Origin: Desulfofustis sp. PB-SRB1
GTDB taxonomy: Bacteria; Desulfobacterota; Desulfobulbia; Desulfobulbales; Desulfocapsaceae
Assembly (NCBI GenBank): GCA_016722945.1
Contig: JAEQMT010000038.1
Location: 372,001 to 436,000 of the forward strand
Direction: 5' to 3'
Length of the DNA stretch: 64,000 nucleotides
The notes under the pieces were generated by a model. That model had not been told where the DNA came from and made no database searches. It was given only the letters and a program-made list of their open reading frames with translations. The position numbers and the translations under genes are program-made. This document shows, piece after piece, positions 55,680 to 63,592 of this stretch (position 1 is its first letter; each line of letters begins with the position of its first letter).

Positions 55680-56300
55680 ACATTGAATACCTAACGTGAC
55701 CCACCAGTTTTACTGGTGGGTCCCAGCTGTGCTCAGCAGGCAGGATAGTGGTGAAAGATATTGAATACCTCCTTACCCTCCGAGAGGGTGACCCGAAGGA
55801 TACTACGAGGAGGTATTCAATGAGCGACTTGAGAAAACTAGCGCATGCGGTCTGGCAATGCAAATACCATATCATCTGGTGTCCGAAATATCGGTTCAAG
55901 ATCATGAAGGGAGCGTTGCGTGAATCAGTTGCTGAGATAGTGCGGCAGCTCTGCGAGTGGAAGAAGCTTGAGGTGTTGGAGATGAACGTCCAGGAAGACC
56001 ATGTCCATTTGGTTGTGTCGATTCCGCCAAAGTTTGCGGTATCTGAAGTAGTTGGATTTTTGAAGGGAAAATGCGCCATCAAGATATTCGACAAGCACTT
56101 GGAATTGAAGAAGCGATAGTGGGGTCGTCATTTTTGGGCGAAAGGATATTGTGTGAGCACCGTTGGTCTGGACGAGAGCAAGGTCCGTCGCTCTGTAAAA
56201 TGGCAGCAAAAAAAAGATGAGCGTGCAGAACAACTGAAGCTCTAGGGTTAACTTACCCTTGAAGGGTCACCTTTATTCCACCCCTTCTAGGGGTGATTGT
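55680..56300 (+). mobile_element. IS200/IS605-like element, tnpA only, inside IS21
   Basis: A tnpA-type gene (55820-56245) lies between candidate end hairpins: a perfect 10-bp stem ACCCACCAGT/ACTGGTGGGT at 55699-55721, and TACCCTT..AAGGGT plus CACCCC..GGGGTG stems at 56254-56295. IS200-type elements end in such subterminal hairpins and lack inverted repeats. Exact boundaries are not resolved. Confidence 0.55.
55820..56245 (+). pseudogene. tnpA: IS200/IS605-family transposase TnpA with in-frame amber stop
   Basis: MSDLRKLAHAVWQCKYHIIW CPKYRF begins the Y1 transposase; HVHLVVSIPPKF holds the HUH motif. The frame stops with TAG at 56117-56119 after DKHLELKKR, then continues in the same frame as WGRHFWAKGYCVSTVGLDES and on to a TAG at 56243. 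In relatives the position of the first TAG is usually Tyr (RYWGRH), so a TAC/TAT to TAG change is likely. The catalytic Tyr (KGY) lies after the stop, so the short product would be inactive. Confidence 0.75.
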
Positions 56301-56323
56301 TACATCGGTACCAGAGGACACCT

Positions 56324-56382
56324 CCGGGGGGCAGGAGAAACTCCGGTCGCCTACGGCTCCCTCCGTTTCTCCTGCCCCCCGG
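56324..56382. repeat. perfect 18-bp inverted repeat
   Basis: Left arm 56324-56341, CCGGGGGGCAGGAGAAAC; right arm 56365-56382, its exact complement; 23-nt loop. It lies between the IS200-like element and the IS21 right end. It is too strong to be chance and could be another small insertion or a structured RNA. Confidence 0.85.
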
Positions 56383-56476
56383 AAACAACCACACTGGGGT
56401 GGTACCCAACACCCTTCTTTTTGTTTAATTCAGGGTGGTCAGTTTTAGGTAATCACAAGTGGTCAATTTTCGGTTG

Positions 56477-56562
56477 TCATTCGCATGCAGGATATTGTCC
56501 TGCACCAAGTTTTCAAGGTACGCTTCAACAATTTGAATATCGGCAAGGCGTAGACAAACTAG
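56477..56562 (-). pseudogene. RelA/SpoT-like gene, middle fragment
   Basis: Minus-strand frame LVCLRLADIQIVEAYLENLV QDNILHAN. Together with 58413-58673 it forms a continuous reading GIRLVCLRLAD across a CTAG duplicated at the insertion. The fragment ends where the IS21 right end begins; the rest of the gene is missing. Confidence 0.7.
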
Positions 56563-56609
56563 ATATAATGGTCGATAGTGTTGATTGGAACGCGGTGGTA
56601 GTAACCCGC

Positions 56610-56672
56610 GAACCATCATCAGGGGCTCCGACGAGCTGTTGTGAGGCCCATTCTCGCCCCTGATGATGGTTC
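56610..56672. repeat. perfect 17-bp inverted repeat at the IS110 left end
   Basis: Arms GAACCATCATCAGGGGC (56610-56626) and its exact complement (56656-56672) around a 29-nt loop. It overlaps the left core copy of the IS110 element and lies in its 5' non-coding region, where some IS110 elements encode bridge RNA. Confidence 0.8.
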
Positions 56673-56782
56673 ACTTGCCGCGGTGATTATCCAACACAAT
56701 AGGCCTGCCATCCTTGGGTACGTGGATTATGGTAAGAGCTGAAAAGCACCCCATCACAGAGCCATAAACAAGGAGGCAGACC

Positions 56783-57898
56783 ATGCAAAACTATAGCACA
56801 TTTGTCGGTATGGATGTTCATAAAAATTCCATAGAGATCGCCATTGCTGAGAGCGGCCGCACTGGTGAGGTGCGCCGTTACGGCGCCATTGACAACACCC
56901 TCACTGCTTTGGACAAGGTTGTCAGAAAACTGGTTTCCACGGGCGGACGGCTCCATTTCGTTTACGAAGCCGGGCCGTGTGGGTATGGACTCTACCGTCA
57001 CCTCACCGCTCAGGGCTTCGACTGTGACGTGGTTGCTCCTTCCATGGTTCCTCGAAAAAGCGGCGACCGGATAAAAAACGATCGCCGGGATGCGTGTAAC
57101 CTTGCCCGACTTGATCGTGCCGGTGAACTGACTCCGGTTTACGTTCCTCGTGCTGAAGACGAGGCCATCAGAGATTTGACTCGGGCACGGGAGGATGCCA
57201 AAACCGACGAGAAAAGAGCCAAACAACGCTTGAAGTCTTTTTTGCTGCGATACGACGTTCGCTATGCGGGCGCCGCGAGTTGGAGTGCCGCCCACTGGCG
57301 CTGGCTGTCGGATATCACGATGGATCATCCAGGCCAACAAATTGTCTTGCAGGAATACATCGATGCCATCGGCGAATGTAGCCGGCGCGTCCACAGACTG
57401 ACCGATCAAATCCAGCAGATGGTGGCTCACTGGCGCATGTCCGAGGTCGTTACCGCGCTTCAGGCTCTTCGCGGTGTTTCGCTGATTGTGGCGGCCACCA
57501 CCGTTGCCGAGATCGGTGATCTGAATCGTTTTACAAGCCCTGTCGAACTGATGTGCTATCTAGGGTTGGTTCCATCGGAGCACTCCAGCGGCGAAAAGAC
57601 CCGACGCGGTTCGATCACAAAATCCGGCAATACCCATGTGCGTCGCGTTCTGACGGAAGCCGCGTGGTCGTATCGATTGCCTGCTAAAGTCGGTCGCGGG
57701 CTCCTCAAGCGCCAGGAAGAACTCCCTGAAAAGGTCTGTGCCATCTCATGGAAAGCCCAGGTTCGGCTGTGTTCACGCTTCAGACAGCTGTGGGCCAAAG
57801 GAAAACCAAAACAGGTTGTGGTAACGGCTATCGCCAGAGAGCTGTGCGCGTTTATGTGGGCTATTGCCAGGGAAATCGAGATCCCGTCTTCCACCTGA
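56783..57898 (+). CDS. IS110-family DEDD transposase
   Basis: 371 residues. N-terminal RuvC-like DEDD domain: FVGMDVHKNSIEIAIAESGR, FVYEAGPCGYGLYRHLTAQG, KNDRRDACNLARL. C-terminal transposase_20 domain: LQALRGVSLIVAATTVAEIG, LMCYLGLVPSEHSSGEKTRR GSITKSGNTHVRRVL with the catalytic Ser in the SGEKTRRGSITK region. AGGAGG is 7 bp before the ATG. Intact. Members use an RNA guide from the element's non-coding end. Confidence 0.95.
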   Translation: MQNYSTFVGMDVHKNSIEIAIAESGRTGEVRRYGAIDNTLTALDKVVRKLVSTGGRLHFVYEAGPCGYGLYRHLTAQGFDCDVVAPSMVPRKSGDRIKNDRRDACNLARLDRAGELTPVYVPRAEDEAIRDLTRAREDAKTDEKRAKQRLKSFLLRYDVRYAGAASWSAAHWRWLSDITMDHPGQQIVLQEYIDAIGECSRRVHRLTDQIQQMVAHWRMSEVVTALQALRGVSLIVAATTVAEIGDLNRFTSPVELMCYLGLVPSEHSSGEKTRRGSITKSGNTHVRRVLTEAAWSYRLPAKVGRGLLKRQEELPEKVCAISWKAQVRLCSRFRQLWAKGKPKQVVVTAIARELCAFMWAIAREIEIPSST

Positions 57899-58106
57899 AC
57901 AGGTACCTGTTATCACCACCTAATATAAAATAGCACGGCACAACAGGAGGCAATCACAGAGCATAGTGACATCATTTTCACGGTATCCAAAGAGGCGCAA
58001 CCACGGTTAGGAGAACCCTCGATGACACTATTGGATAAGGCTTTGAGCCGAACTTGCGAACCTAGATAGAGGCAGCTCCGCGACGCAGCATAGTCATGCG
58101 GTACCC
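57899..58106 (+). other. IS110 3' non-coding region
   Basis: About 208 bases between the transposase stop and the right core repeat, without open frames of note, with several possible short stems (for example GTGAC..GTCAC-like around 57965). In some IS110 subgroups the bridge RNA is encoded here, in others upstream; the sequence alone does not decide. Confidence 0.4.
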
Positions 58107-58230
58107 AACCCGCGAATATCAGAGTGATCAATCGTCGCTCCATCGGTTCCGCCTCTTTGAATGCCGTGAAATTTACCCGCGAAAAGGACCGCTTGGTAAA
58201 AAGTTGGATGAAACAGGTATTTGCTCTTGC

Positions 58231-58412
58231 CTAGTGTCGACCATATCAGTGTCATGTCAAGCTTCAAATGTTGTAAAATTGCGCCGTAGTTTTGGTTTCC
58301 TGCAAGGCGCGAAAGAGGGAGCATAGCAGCGTTATGTGACCGATTGAGCAACGAAGCCAGGAAGCCAAAATGACAAGCAAGATACAACAGATGAGGCTTG
58401 ACAGGACACTAG
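58231..58412. mobile_element. MITE-like element flanked by CTAG
   Basis: Inverted ends: AGTGTCATGTCAAGCTTC at 58248 and, on the other strand from 58410, AGTGTCCTGTCAAGCCTC, both followed by a similar TGTTGT. CTAG stands at 58231-58234 and 58409-58412. A 4-bp CTAG target duplication fits IS5-type elements. No coding capacity. Confidence 0.6.
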
Positions 58413-58673
58413 CCTGATGCCGAGGAGATCGCCGATACGTTCCTGGAAATTTTTCGTGGTAACAGATGATGCTTTTCCAGGAAGATTTTTATTCTCTTTA
58501 TCAATCTTCTCAATAAGCCTTGTTTCGTCCTTAAGACGATAGAAAATTGTGTGGAAATGGTTTTTGGGCGCCGAAGGGTCATCTCTGATCAGATGGACGA
58601 TGAACTTTCCCAGCCGCTCGTATGTATTTTTTTCCCTTAAAAAGGCGAGTTTCTTGCCGTTAATTGTGGTCAA
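58413..58673 (-). pseudogene. RelA/SpoT-like protein, N-terminal fragment
   Basis: 87 residues from a TTG at 58673 (GAGG before it): YERLGKFIVHLIRDDPSAPK NHFHTIFYRLKDETRLIEKI and NFQERIGDLLGIRL. This looks like the start of a RelA/SpoT nucleotidyltransferase-type domain, where a (p)ppGpp synthetase would have its active site further on. The gene is cut at a CTAG by the MITE/IS110 insertion; the next part is at 56477-56562. It starts 33 bp upstream of the hflC stop. Confidence 0.65.
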
Positions 58674-58706
58674 ACCTCATTAATTCTCTTTTTCTCGACC
58701 CCTATC

Positions 58707-59804
58707 CTACTCCTTTGCCTCGCTCGCCTCCCCTGCAGAGGAGATATCCTGGACATGACTTCCATCGTCTCTCACCATGGTTTGCGGTGCTGCTGGAATC
58801 ATCTTGGCGGCAGATGACTTGAGCACGCCAATTGACGGAATTTCAACCACCAGACCGGCATTCGCCTCTTTTACGTATTTATAGAAATCACTGTCTGTAG
58901 TGAGAATGAGTACAGAGTTTTTGTTGGTGCCCTCCTCGTAACTTTCAAGGGTTCGCTGGAAGGCATAAAATTCCGGATTTTTATTGTATGCGGACCCATA
59001 GATGCGCGCAGCACTCGCATCACCCACACCCTGGATCTCCTGGACCTGCTGATAGGCGGTTGAGCGGATCTGGCGCAACTCCTTTTCCATCTCCCCAAGG
59101 ATTTCGGCACTGCGCCCTTCACCTTCCGAGCGAAACTGTGCGGCGATGCGTTTACGCTCGGAAATCATCCGCTCGTATACTTTTTCGCGAACGCTTTCTA
59201 CATAATCAAGGCGTTTTATACGAACATCCACCAGCTCGATTCCGTACTGGGGGATGATCCTCCGGGCTTCGGTCAATATGGTCCTGGTAATTTCCTCCCT
59301 CCCCCGGGCGATCGCTCTCTTCAACTCCGCTTCTCTTTCTTTTGGTATGTCTTTCAGCGCCTCTTTCTCGGGAACCTCCCATGACGCGCTGCGCACGAGT
59401 TCCACGAGTTCGCTGCTTGACACCTGATCCCGCACTACGGAGTCAAGGATATCATTCAACCGTGATTGAGCACCCTCCTCACTGGCCACATTCTCGAGGA
59501 ATTTTTTGGCGTCTTCAATACGCCAGCGAGCCGTGGTGTCAACCCAAATGAATTCCCGTCCTTTGGTGGGAATCTGGTTTGGATCACCGTCCCAGACCAG
59601 CAGACGCTTTTCAAATCGTCTGACCTCCTGTACAAAAGGCAGTTTGAAGTGCAGACCTGCCTCGGTTATCGAATCGCCAACCGGCCGGCCGAACTGCACG
59701 ATAACGGCCTGAGACCCTTCTTCCAGGGTGTAGAGTGCACTGGTGAGGGTTATGAGCAGCAGTACCAGAACAACGGCACCGGTCGCGTTGAGTATACCTT
59801 TCAT
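58707..59804 (-). CDS. hflC: FtsH protease modulator HflC
   Basis: 365 residues. N-terminal membrane anchor AVVLVLLLITLTSALYTLEE, SPFH domain with QAVIVQFGRPVGDSITEAGL HFKLPFVQEVRRFEKRLLVW, then coiled coil EREAELKRAIARGREEITRT and C-terminal FQRTLESYEEGTNKNSVLIL TTDSDFYKYV, typical of HflC. With HflK it forms a large periplasmic-facing vault around FtsH. The tail is somewhat longer than in E. coli (334). Overlaps hflK by 4 bp. Confidence 0.93.
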   Translation of the reverse strand: MKGILNATGAVVLVLLLITLTSALYTLEEGSQAVIVQFGRPVGDSITEAGLHFKLPFVQEVRRFEKRLLVWDGDPNQIPTKGREFIWVDTTARWRIEDAKKFLENVASEEGAQSRLNDILDSVVRDQVSSSELVELVRSASWEVPEKEALKDIPKEREAELKRAIARGREEITRTILTEARRIIPQYGIELVDVRIKRLDYVESVREKVYERMISERKRIAAQFRSEGEGRSAEILGEMEKELRQIRSTAYQQVQEIQGVGDASAARIYGSAYNKNPEFYAFQRTLESYEEGTNKNSVLILTTDSDFYKYVKEANAGLVVEIPSIGVLKSSAAKMIPAAPQTMVRDDGSHVQDISSAGEASEAKE

Positions 59805-60850
59805 GGCTGTACCCCCTTGGGAACTGTCGCCCCTCCGGCTGACTCAAGGGGCAGCCAGGGGACCATGGCTTTCTGATCCCGGTCTACAATATAGAGGCCT
59901 CGCATGTCCGCCAGGAAACCGCTCATCGCCTCCAGGTAGAGACGTCTGCGCGTTACCTGAGGCGCCTCCTGATATTCAGCCAGTATTGCTGCGAAACGAC
60001 TGGCCTCACCTTCCGCCCGATTGACGCGTTCAAGCGCGTATCCTTCAGCCTCGCTGATACGTTGGCTCGCAACTCCCCGAGCCTTGGGTATCTCCCGGTT
60101 GGCCCGTTCTTGAGCGACATTGATTGTCCGTTCCTTGTCCTGGCGCGATTCGTTCACCTCATTGAAGGCCGGTTTTACCGTGTCCGGCGGGGTTACGTCC
60201 TGAAGCTCCACGGTAACCAGACGAACTCCAGTCTGATAAGCCGACAGCACTTTCTGGATCTCGACCTTCGCTTCGCTCGCTACTTCTACCCGGCGGGTCG
60301 TCAGCACATCGCTGCCCAATCGATTACCGACGGCGCGACGCATGATCGCCTCGCTGGTGTCGCGAATAGATTTCTGCGTATTGCGCACCTGAAACAGATA
60401 GCTGATCGGATCCTCGATGCGGTACTGGATAATCCACTGAACATCGATCACGTTCAAATCCCCGGTAAGCATCAAGGACTCTTCCTCATGCGAACCGCTC
60501 GGCGCATAGCGCGTCTTCTCGCCAGGTACGGTGGACATGGTCCTGAAACCGAACTCCTCTTTAAGTACACGTGCGGTCGGCAGCCGCCGCACCGTTTCAA
60601 TGCCAAGCGGCAGTTTAAAATGCAAGCCCGGGCCGGCCGTGCGCATGACCTTGCCAAATCGCTGCACGACCCCCGTCTCTTCCGGCTGTACGGTGAACCA
60701 GGCAGTGGTGAGAACAATTCCAAGTGCGATGATCGCTATGATTATCAAGCCTTTGCCTGACTTGAAGCCACCCAGCTTCAAGCGCTGTTTTTCCAGTTCT
60801 TCAAGAAACGGTTTCAATGATTTCTCGAATGATTCATTCCATACAGCCAC
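59801..60850 (-). CDS. hflK: FtsH protease modulator HflK
   Basis: 349 residues. One membrane helix (LIIIAIIALGIVLTTAWFTV), SPFH domain QPEETGVVQRFGKVMRTAGP GLHFKLPLGIETV, DVQWIIQYRIEDPISYLFQV and a helical end with ERANREIPKARGVASQRISE AEGYALERVNRAEGEASRF. The short N-terminus lacks the Gly-rich region of enterobacterial HflK. Upstream partner of hflC. Confidence 0.93.
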   Translation of the reverse strand: MAVWNESFEKSLKPFLEELEKQRLKLGGFKSGKGLIIIAIIALGIVLTTAWFTVQPEETGVVQRFGKVMRTAGPGLHFKLPLGIETVRRLPTARVLKEEFGFRTMSTVPGEKTRYAPSGSHEEESLMLTGDLNVIDVQWIIQYRIEDPISYLFQVRNTQKSIRDTSEAIMRRAVGNRLGSDVLTTRRVEVASEAKVEIQKVLSAYQTGVRLVTVELQDVTPPDTVKPAFNEVNESRQDKERTINVAQERANREIPKARGVASQRISEAEGYALERVNRAEGEASRFAAILAEYQEAPQVTRRRLYLEAMSGFLADMRGLYIVDRDQKAMVPWLPLESAGGATVPKGVQP

Positions 60851-60973
60851 AGTTCACCTCCCATGTATAAGCACAACTCATGGTGCACGTTATTCAAGTC
60901 CGAATGTCCATCAGCCTGCTTCGAATCCTTGCAGAAATCGCCGTGTCTCAACGTGCCCGTTCTCACCACCGGC

Positions 60974-62485
60974 TCAGGCGAGCCGTTTCACGCGCTCGTT
61001 TCCATCTTCAAAAATGTAGAGTTCGCATATCTTTCGATAGTGGTGGCCATAGATCGACAAAGTAACTGCCAACGCCAGTTGTCTCGGACGGTGGACCAGT
61101 GTCCAGAGCATCAGGTACCAATAGTGAAAGCGCTCTCTGCCCAGTACACCAAGCCGAAAGGCGGCTCGGAAAAACGACAGAACGCGTTGCAGGTCAAGCG
61201 GCATAGTGCTTCCAGGGGCCTTAAGCTCACGGAGCAGCGTTCTGACCCGCCGGTAATAGTTTGCCGGGGAATAGATATGCTCCATGATCGATCGGTAACC
61301 ATCGCGGAGGTTGTCCATGCCCATCCGTGGAATGATGTTCGTCGTACCGTCGACATTGTCTCCGGAAAAAAATTTGACCACTCGGCTTTCCCGCCGGAGC
61401 CGCTCGAACAAGCTGGTTCCAGGCGGAGCCTGGAGCATACCGACCATGGCAATGACGATACCGCTGTTCTGAATGAAATCGATCTGCCTCTGAAAAATCG
61501 ACGGCAGGTCGCTGTCAAAACCGACAATGAAACCGCCCATCACCTGCAGGCCGGAGCGGTGTATGCACTTGACACTGTGCAGGAGATCGCGATTCTTATT
61601 CTGGTGCTTGTGACATTCAGTAAGACTTTCTTCATCAGGCGATTCGATCCCTATAAAAACCGAGTCGAAGCCAGCCTCGACCATCAAGGCGAGAAGCTCA
61701 GGATCATCGGCGAGATTGATCGATGATTCGGTAAAGAATACGCAGCCTTTTTTGCCCTTGCGCCATTCGATCAACTCGGGCAGTAAACGGGTTTTCAAAT
61801 AGCCTTTGTTGCCGATGAAATTATCATCCACGAAAAAGATGCTGCCGCGCCAGCCAGTGGCATAGATTCGATCGAGTTCGGTGATGACCTGGAGTGGTGT
61901 TTTTGTCCGGGTCTGCCGGCCAAACAACGTCGTGACATTGCAGAATTCACAATTGAACGGACAACCTCGGGAGAACTGAATGCTCATTGATGCGTAGTGC
62001 TTCACCTGTATCAGGTTCCACCTAGGTGGCGGGATAGCGCTCATGGCGCTGAATCCATTGGCTCGATAAATTTTTTTCGGCTGGCCGCGGCCCAGGTCCG
62101 CTAGAAAGATCGGCAGAGTGACTTCAGCTTCGTCTAGAACAAGATGGTCAACCTCACCAAACTCCTCTGGTTCGGCCGAGAAAAGAGGCCCGCCGGCAAC
62201 AACTGTTCGCTCCAGCACCCTGCAGCGGGCTATGGTTTGTTCGGCGGATGTTCGCTGGACAGCCATGCCGCTGATAAAGACCATGTCAGCCCACTGCACC
62301 TCGCCATCCAGCAGATCCTGAACATTGAGATCCACCAGGCGCTTATTCCAGCCATCCGGCAACAGAGCGGCAACGGTGAGCAGGCCCAGGGGCGGAAAGG
62401 CTGTTTTCTTGCCGATAAAACTAAGGGCATAGGTAAACGACCAGAAGGTCTCCGGAAATTTGGGATAGACAAGCAGAACGTTCAT
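60974..62485 (-). CDS. B12-binding-domain radical SAM protein (DUF4070, HpnP-like)
   Basis: 503 residues from the ATG at 62485 (MNVLLVYPKFPETFWSFTYA). N-terminal cobalamin-binding-type domain at about 1-150, radical SAM CxxxCxxC in SRGCPFNCEFCNVTTLFGR near 185, GGFIVGFDSD further on, and a DUF4070 C-terminus. The start closely recalls HpnP, the hopanoid C2 methylase, but many relatives are uncharacterised methylases and no hopanoid gene is near, so the substrate is open. A longer frame (to 62524) overlaps the next gene and is less likely. Confidence 0.82.
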   Translation of the reverse strand: MNVLLVYPKFPETFWSFTYALSFIGKKTAFPPLGLLTVAALLPDGWNKRLVDLNVQDLLDGEVQWADMVFISGMAVQRTSAEQTIARCRVLERTVVAGGPLFSAEPEEFGEVDHLVLDEAEVTLPIFLADLGRGQPKKIYRANGFSAMSAIPPPRWNLIQVKHYASMSIQFSRGCPFNCEFCNVTTLFGRQTRTKTPLQVITELDRIYATGWRGSIFFVDDNFIGNKGYLKTRLLPELIEWRKGKKGCVFFTESSINLADDPELLALMVEAGFDSVFIGIESPDEESLTECHKHQNKNRDLLHSVKCIHRSGLQVMGGFIVGFDSDLPSIFQRQIDFIQNSGIVIAMVGMLQAPPGTSLFERLRRESRVVKFFSGDNVDGTTNIIPRMGMDNLRDGYRSIMEHIYSPANYYRRVRTLLRELKAPGSTMPLDLQRVLSFFRAAFRLGVLGRERFHYWYLMLWTLVHRPRQLALAVTLSIYGHHYRKICELYIFEDGNERVKRLA

Positions 62486-62523
62486 TTTATCAGGTTCCAT
62501 TGAAGCAGCGTTGTCCAAATGCA

Positions 62524-62853
62524 TCAGGTTTTCTTCTTCCTGGCCACTTTGACGGCCTCCAGTCCCTCCACTGCCAGAATGGTGAGTATTTCAATTTCAA
62601 TCGGGAGACGCAGCAGACTTTTGATACCGAGCAGCACGCCGAACTGTTCAGAATTCAGATGGTGGTTCAAATGATCACGGGTTTCCCATGACGAGATCAA
62701 GTTGAATACGTTTTTATCCTCGATATCACGGTAGATGGCGTAGCTGATCAGCCCGCTGCCGCCTGGGGGCGGCTCCACCATCGAAAGAAGGGTTTGCAGG
62801 ACTTCTTTCTGTTTCTCATGCAGGGAATTAAGATACGTTCGGGCGATGATCAT
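62524..62853 (-). CDS. ABM-domain (antibiotic biosynthesis monooxygenase-like) protein
   Basis: 109 residues of the dimeric ferredoxin-like ABM fold: MIIARTYLNSLHEKQKEVLQ, then SGLISYAIYRDIEDKNVFNL ISSWETRDHLNHHLNSEQF. Such proteins are small monooxygenases or stress proteins of unknown substrate. The end KVARKKKT is basic. It lies 38 bp upstream of the radical SAM start and on the same strand. Confidence 0.75.
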   Translation of the reverse strand: MIIARTYLNSLHEKQKEVLQTLLSMVEPPPGGSGLISYAIYRDIEDKNVFNLISSWETRDHLNHHLNSEQFGVLLGIKSLLRLPIEIEILTILAVEGLEAVKVARKKKT

Positions 62854-62872
62854 GTTCTATTCTCCCGCCATG

Positions 62873-63166
62873 CTATTGAGATTTAAAACCCATGACTGCA
62901 TCGTTTAGTGAAATCTGCAAGGCCGCCCAGGTTTCCTCTATCCCACCTCTGAGTCGCAGCCAAGCGCTCTCATGGATTCGATCGACCTCCCTCAACTGTG
63001 CTCTCATTTCATGAACCTTACACGCCAGTGCATCGATTTTTCTGGTGTTTTCATTTCGAAATTCTATCATCAGGCTCATGGTCAGAGCTTTGAGCATTGT
63101 TAATTTGACCTGCACAAGTTCAATCTCGATTTCCATTTCCTTCCTGTAGTCTTCCTTAGCGCTCAA
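62873..63166 (-). CDS. small coiled-coil protein of unknown function
   Basis: 97 residues from a TTG at 63166 with GAAGGAGA 6 bp before it, which supports the start. Nearly all helical and highly charged (KEDYRKEMEIEIELVQVKLT at the start, REVDRIHESAWLRLRGGIEE later). No family recognised. It precedes the ABM gene by 19 bp and may share its transcript. Confidence 0.6.
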   Translation of the reverse strand: MSAKEDYRKEMEIEIELVQVKLTMLKALTMSLMIEFRNENTRKIDALACKVHEMRAQLREVDRIHESAWLRLRGGIEETWAALQISLNDAVMGFKSQ

Positions 63167-63592
63167 GGGAATCTCCTTCGCCTATGATTTGAAGACTTAG
63201 CGTTTGATCTCAGTGAAAAATCAGATCAACCCGAAAACATCCTCTAACAGCCTCTTCAAAGTGCTTGGCCATCCGACCTTGTCGCGTGCAGCAAGGCTAT
63301 CGCCATCTAATTAGATAGTGAGCAATTCCTGGGCCTGATTGTCAGTCTCAGAGAAAACTTCCTAACATGCTGTATTGAAATAACAATTTATCGTAAGCGG
63401 CCATTTTAGAGTAAACGTTTCCGGCTATATGAAGGGGTCATATTTGCCCATAAGGCTATATATGACCAACAGCTGCAGATGGCCGCTTTAGACTCCGGAC
63501 ATGAGAAAAAATTGGGGCAAAAGCCGGCGGGGCAGGAAAAACTCAACTAAGGAATAACTACATTATGCTGAGCACGGTGATATCATGAGAAG
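63167..63592. other. intergenic region with a weak inverted repeat
   Basis: About 425 bases without a gene. AAGCGGCCAT near 63396 and its exact complement ATGGCCGCTT near 63479, each followed by TTAGA-like sequence, look like the worn ends of a small insertion of about 100 bp. Confidence 0.4.

Larger units (their letters stand above)
53113..56476 (+). mobile_element. IS21-family insertion sequence, carrying a nested IS200-like element
   Basis: Both ends carry two copies of a TNACCNAAAANTGACCA motif. Left: outer near 53113, inner near 53147 followed by CCCTGA. Right, inverted: inner near 56430, outer near 56470. Multiple terminal repeats containing TGACCA and the istA-istB pair define the family. 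The span of 3.36 kb is longer than usual (about 2.5 kb) because an IS200-like element and other sequence lie between istB and the right end. No target duplication can be seen because the two flanks belong to different genes. Confidence 0.8.
56613..58116 (+). mobile_element. IS110-family insertion sequence
   Basis: The 10-bp sequence AACCCGCGAA occurs at 56603-56612 and 58107-58116, flanking the transposase gene by 170 and 208 bases of non-coding DNA. IS110 elements lack long inverted repeats and sit between short core repeats, which these probably are. The implied length of 1504 bp is normal for the family. It is inserted in sequence that itself interrupts the RelA/SpoT-like gene. Confidence 0.7.
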
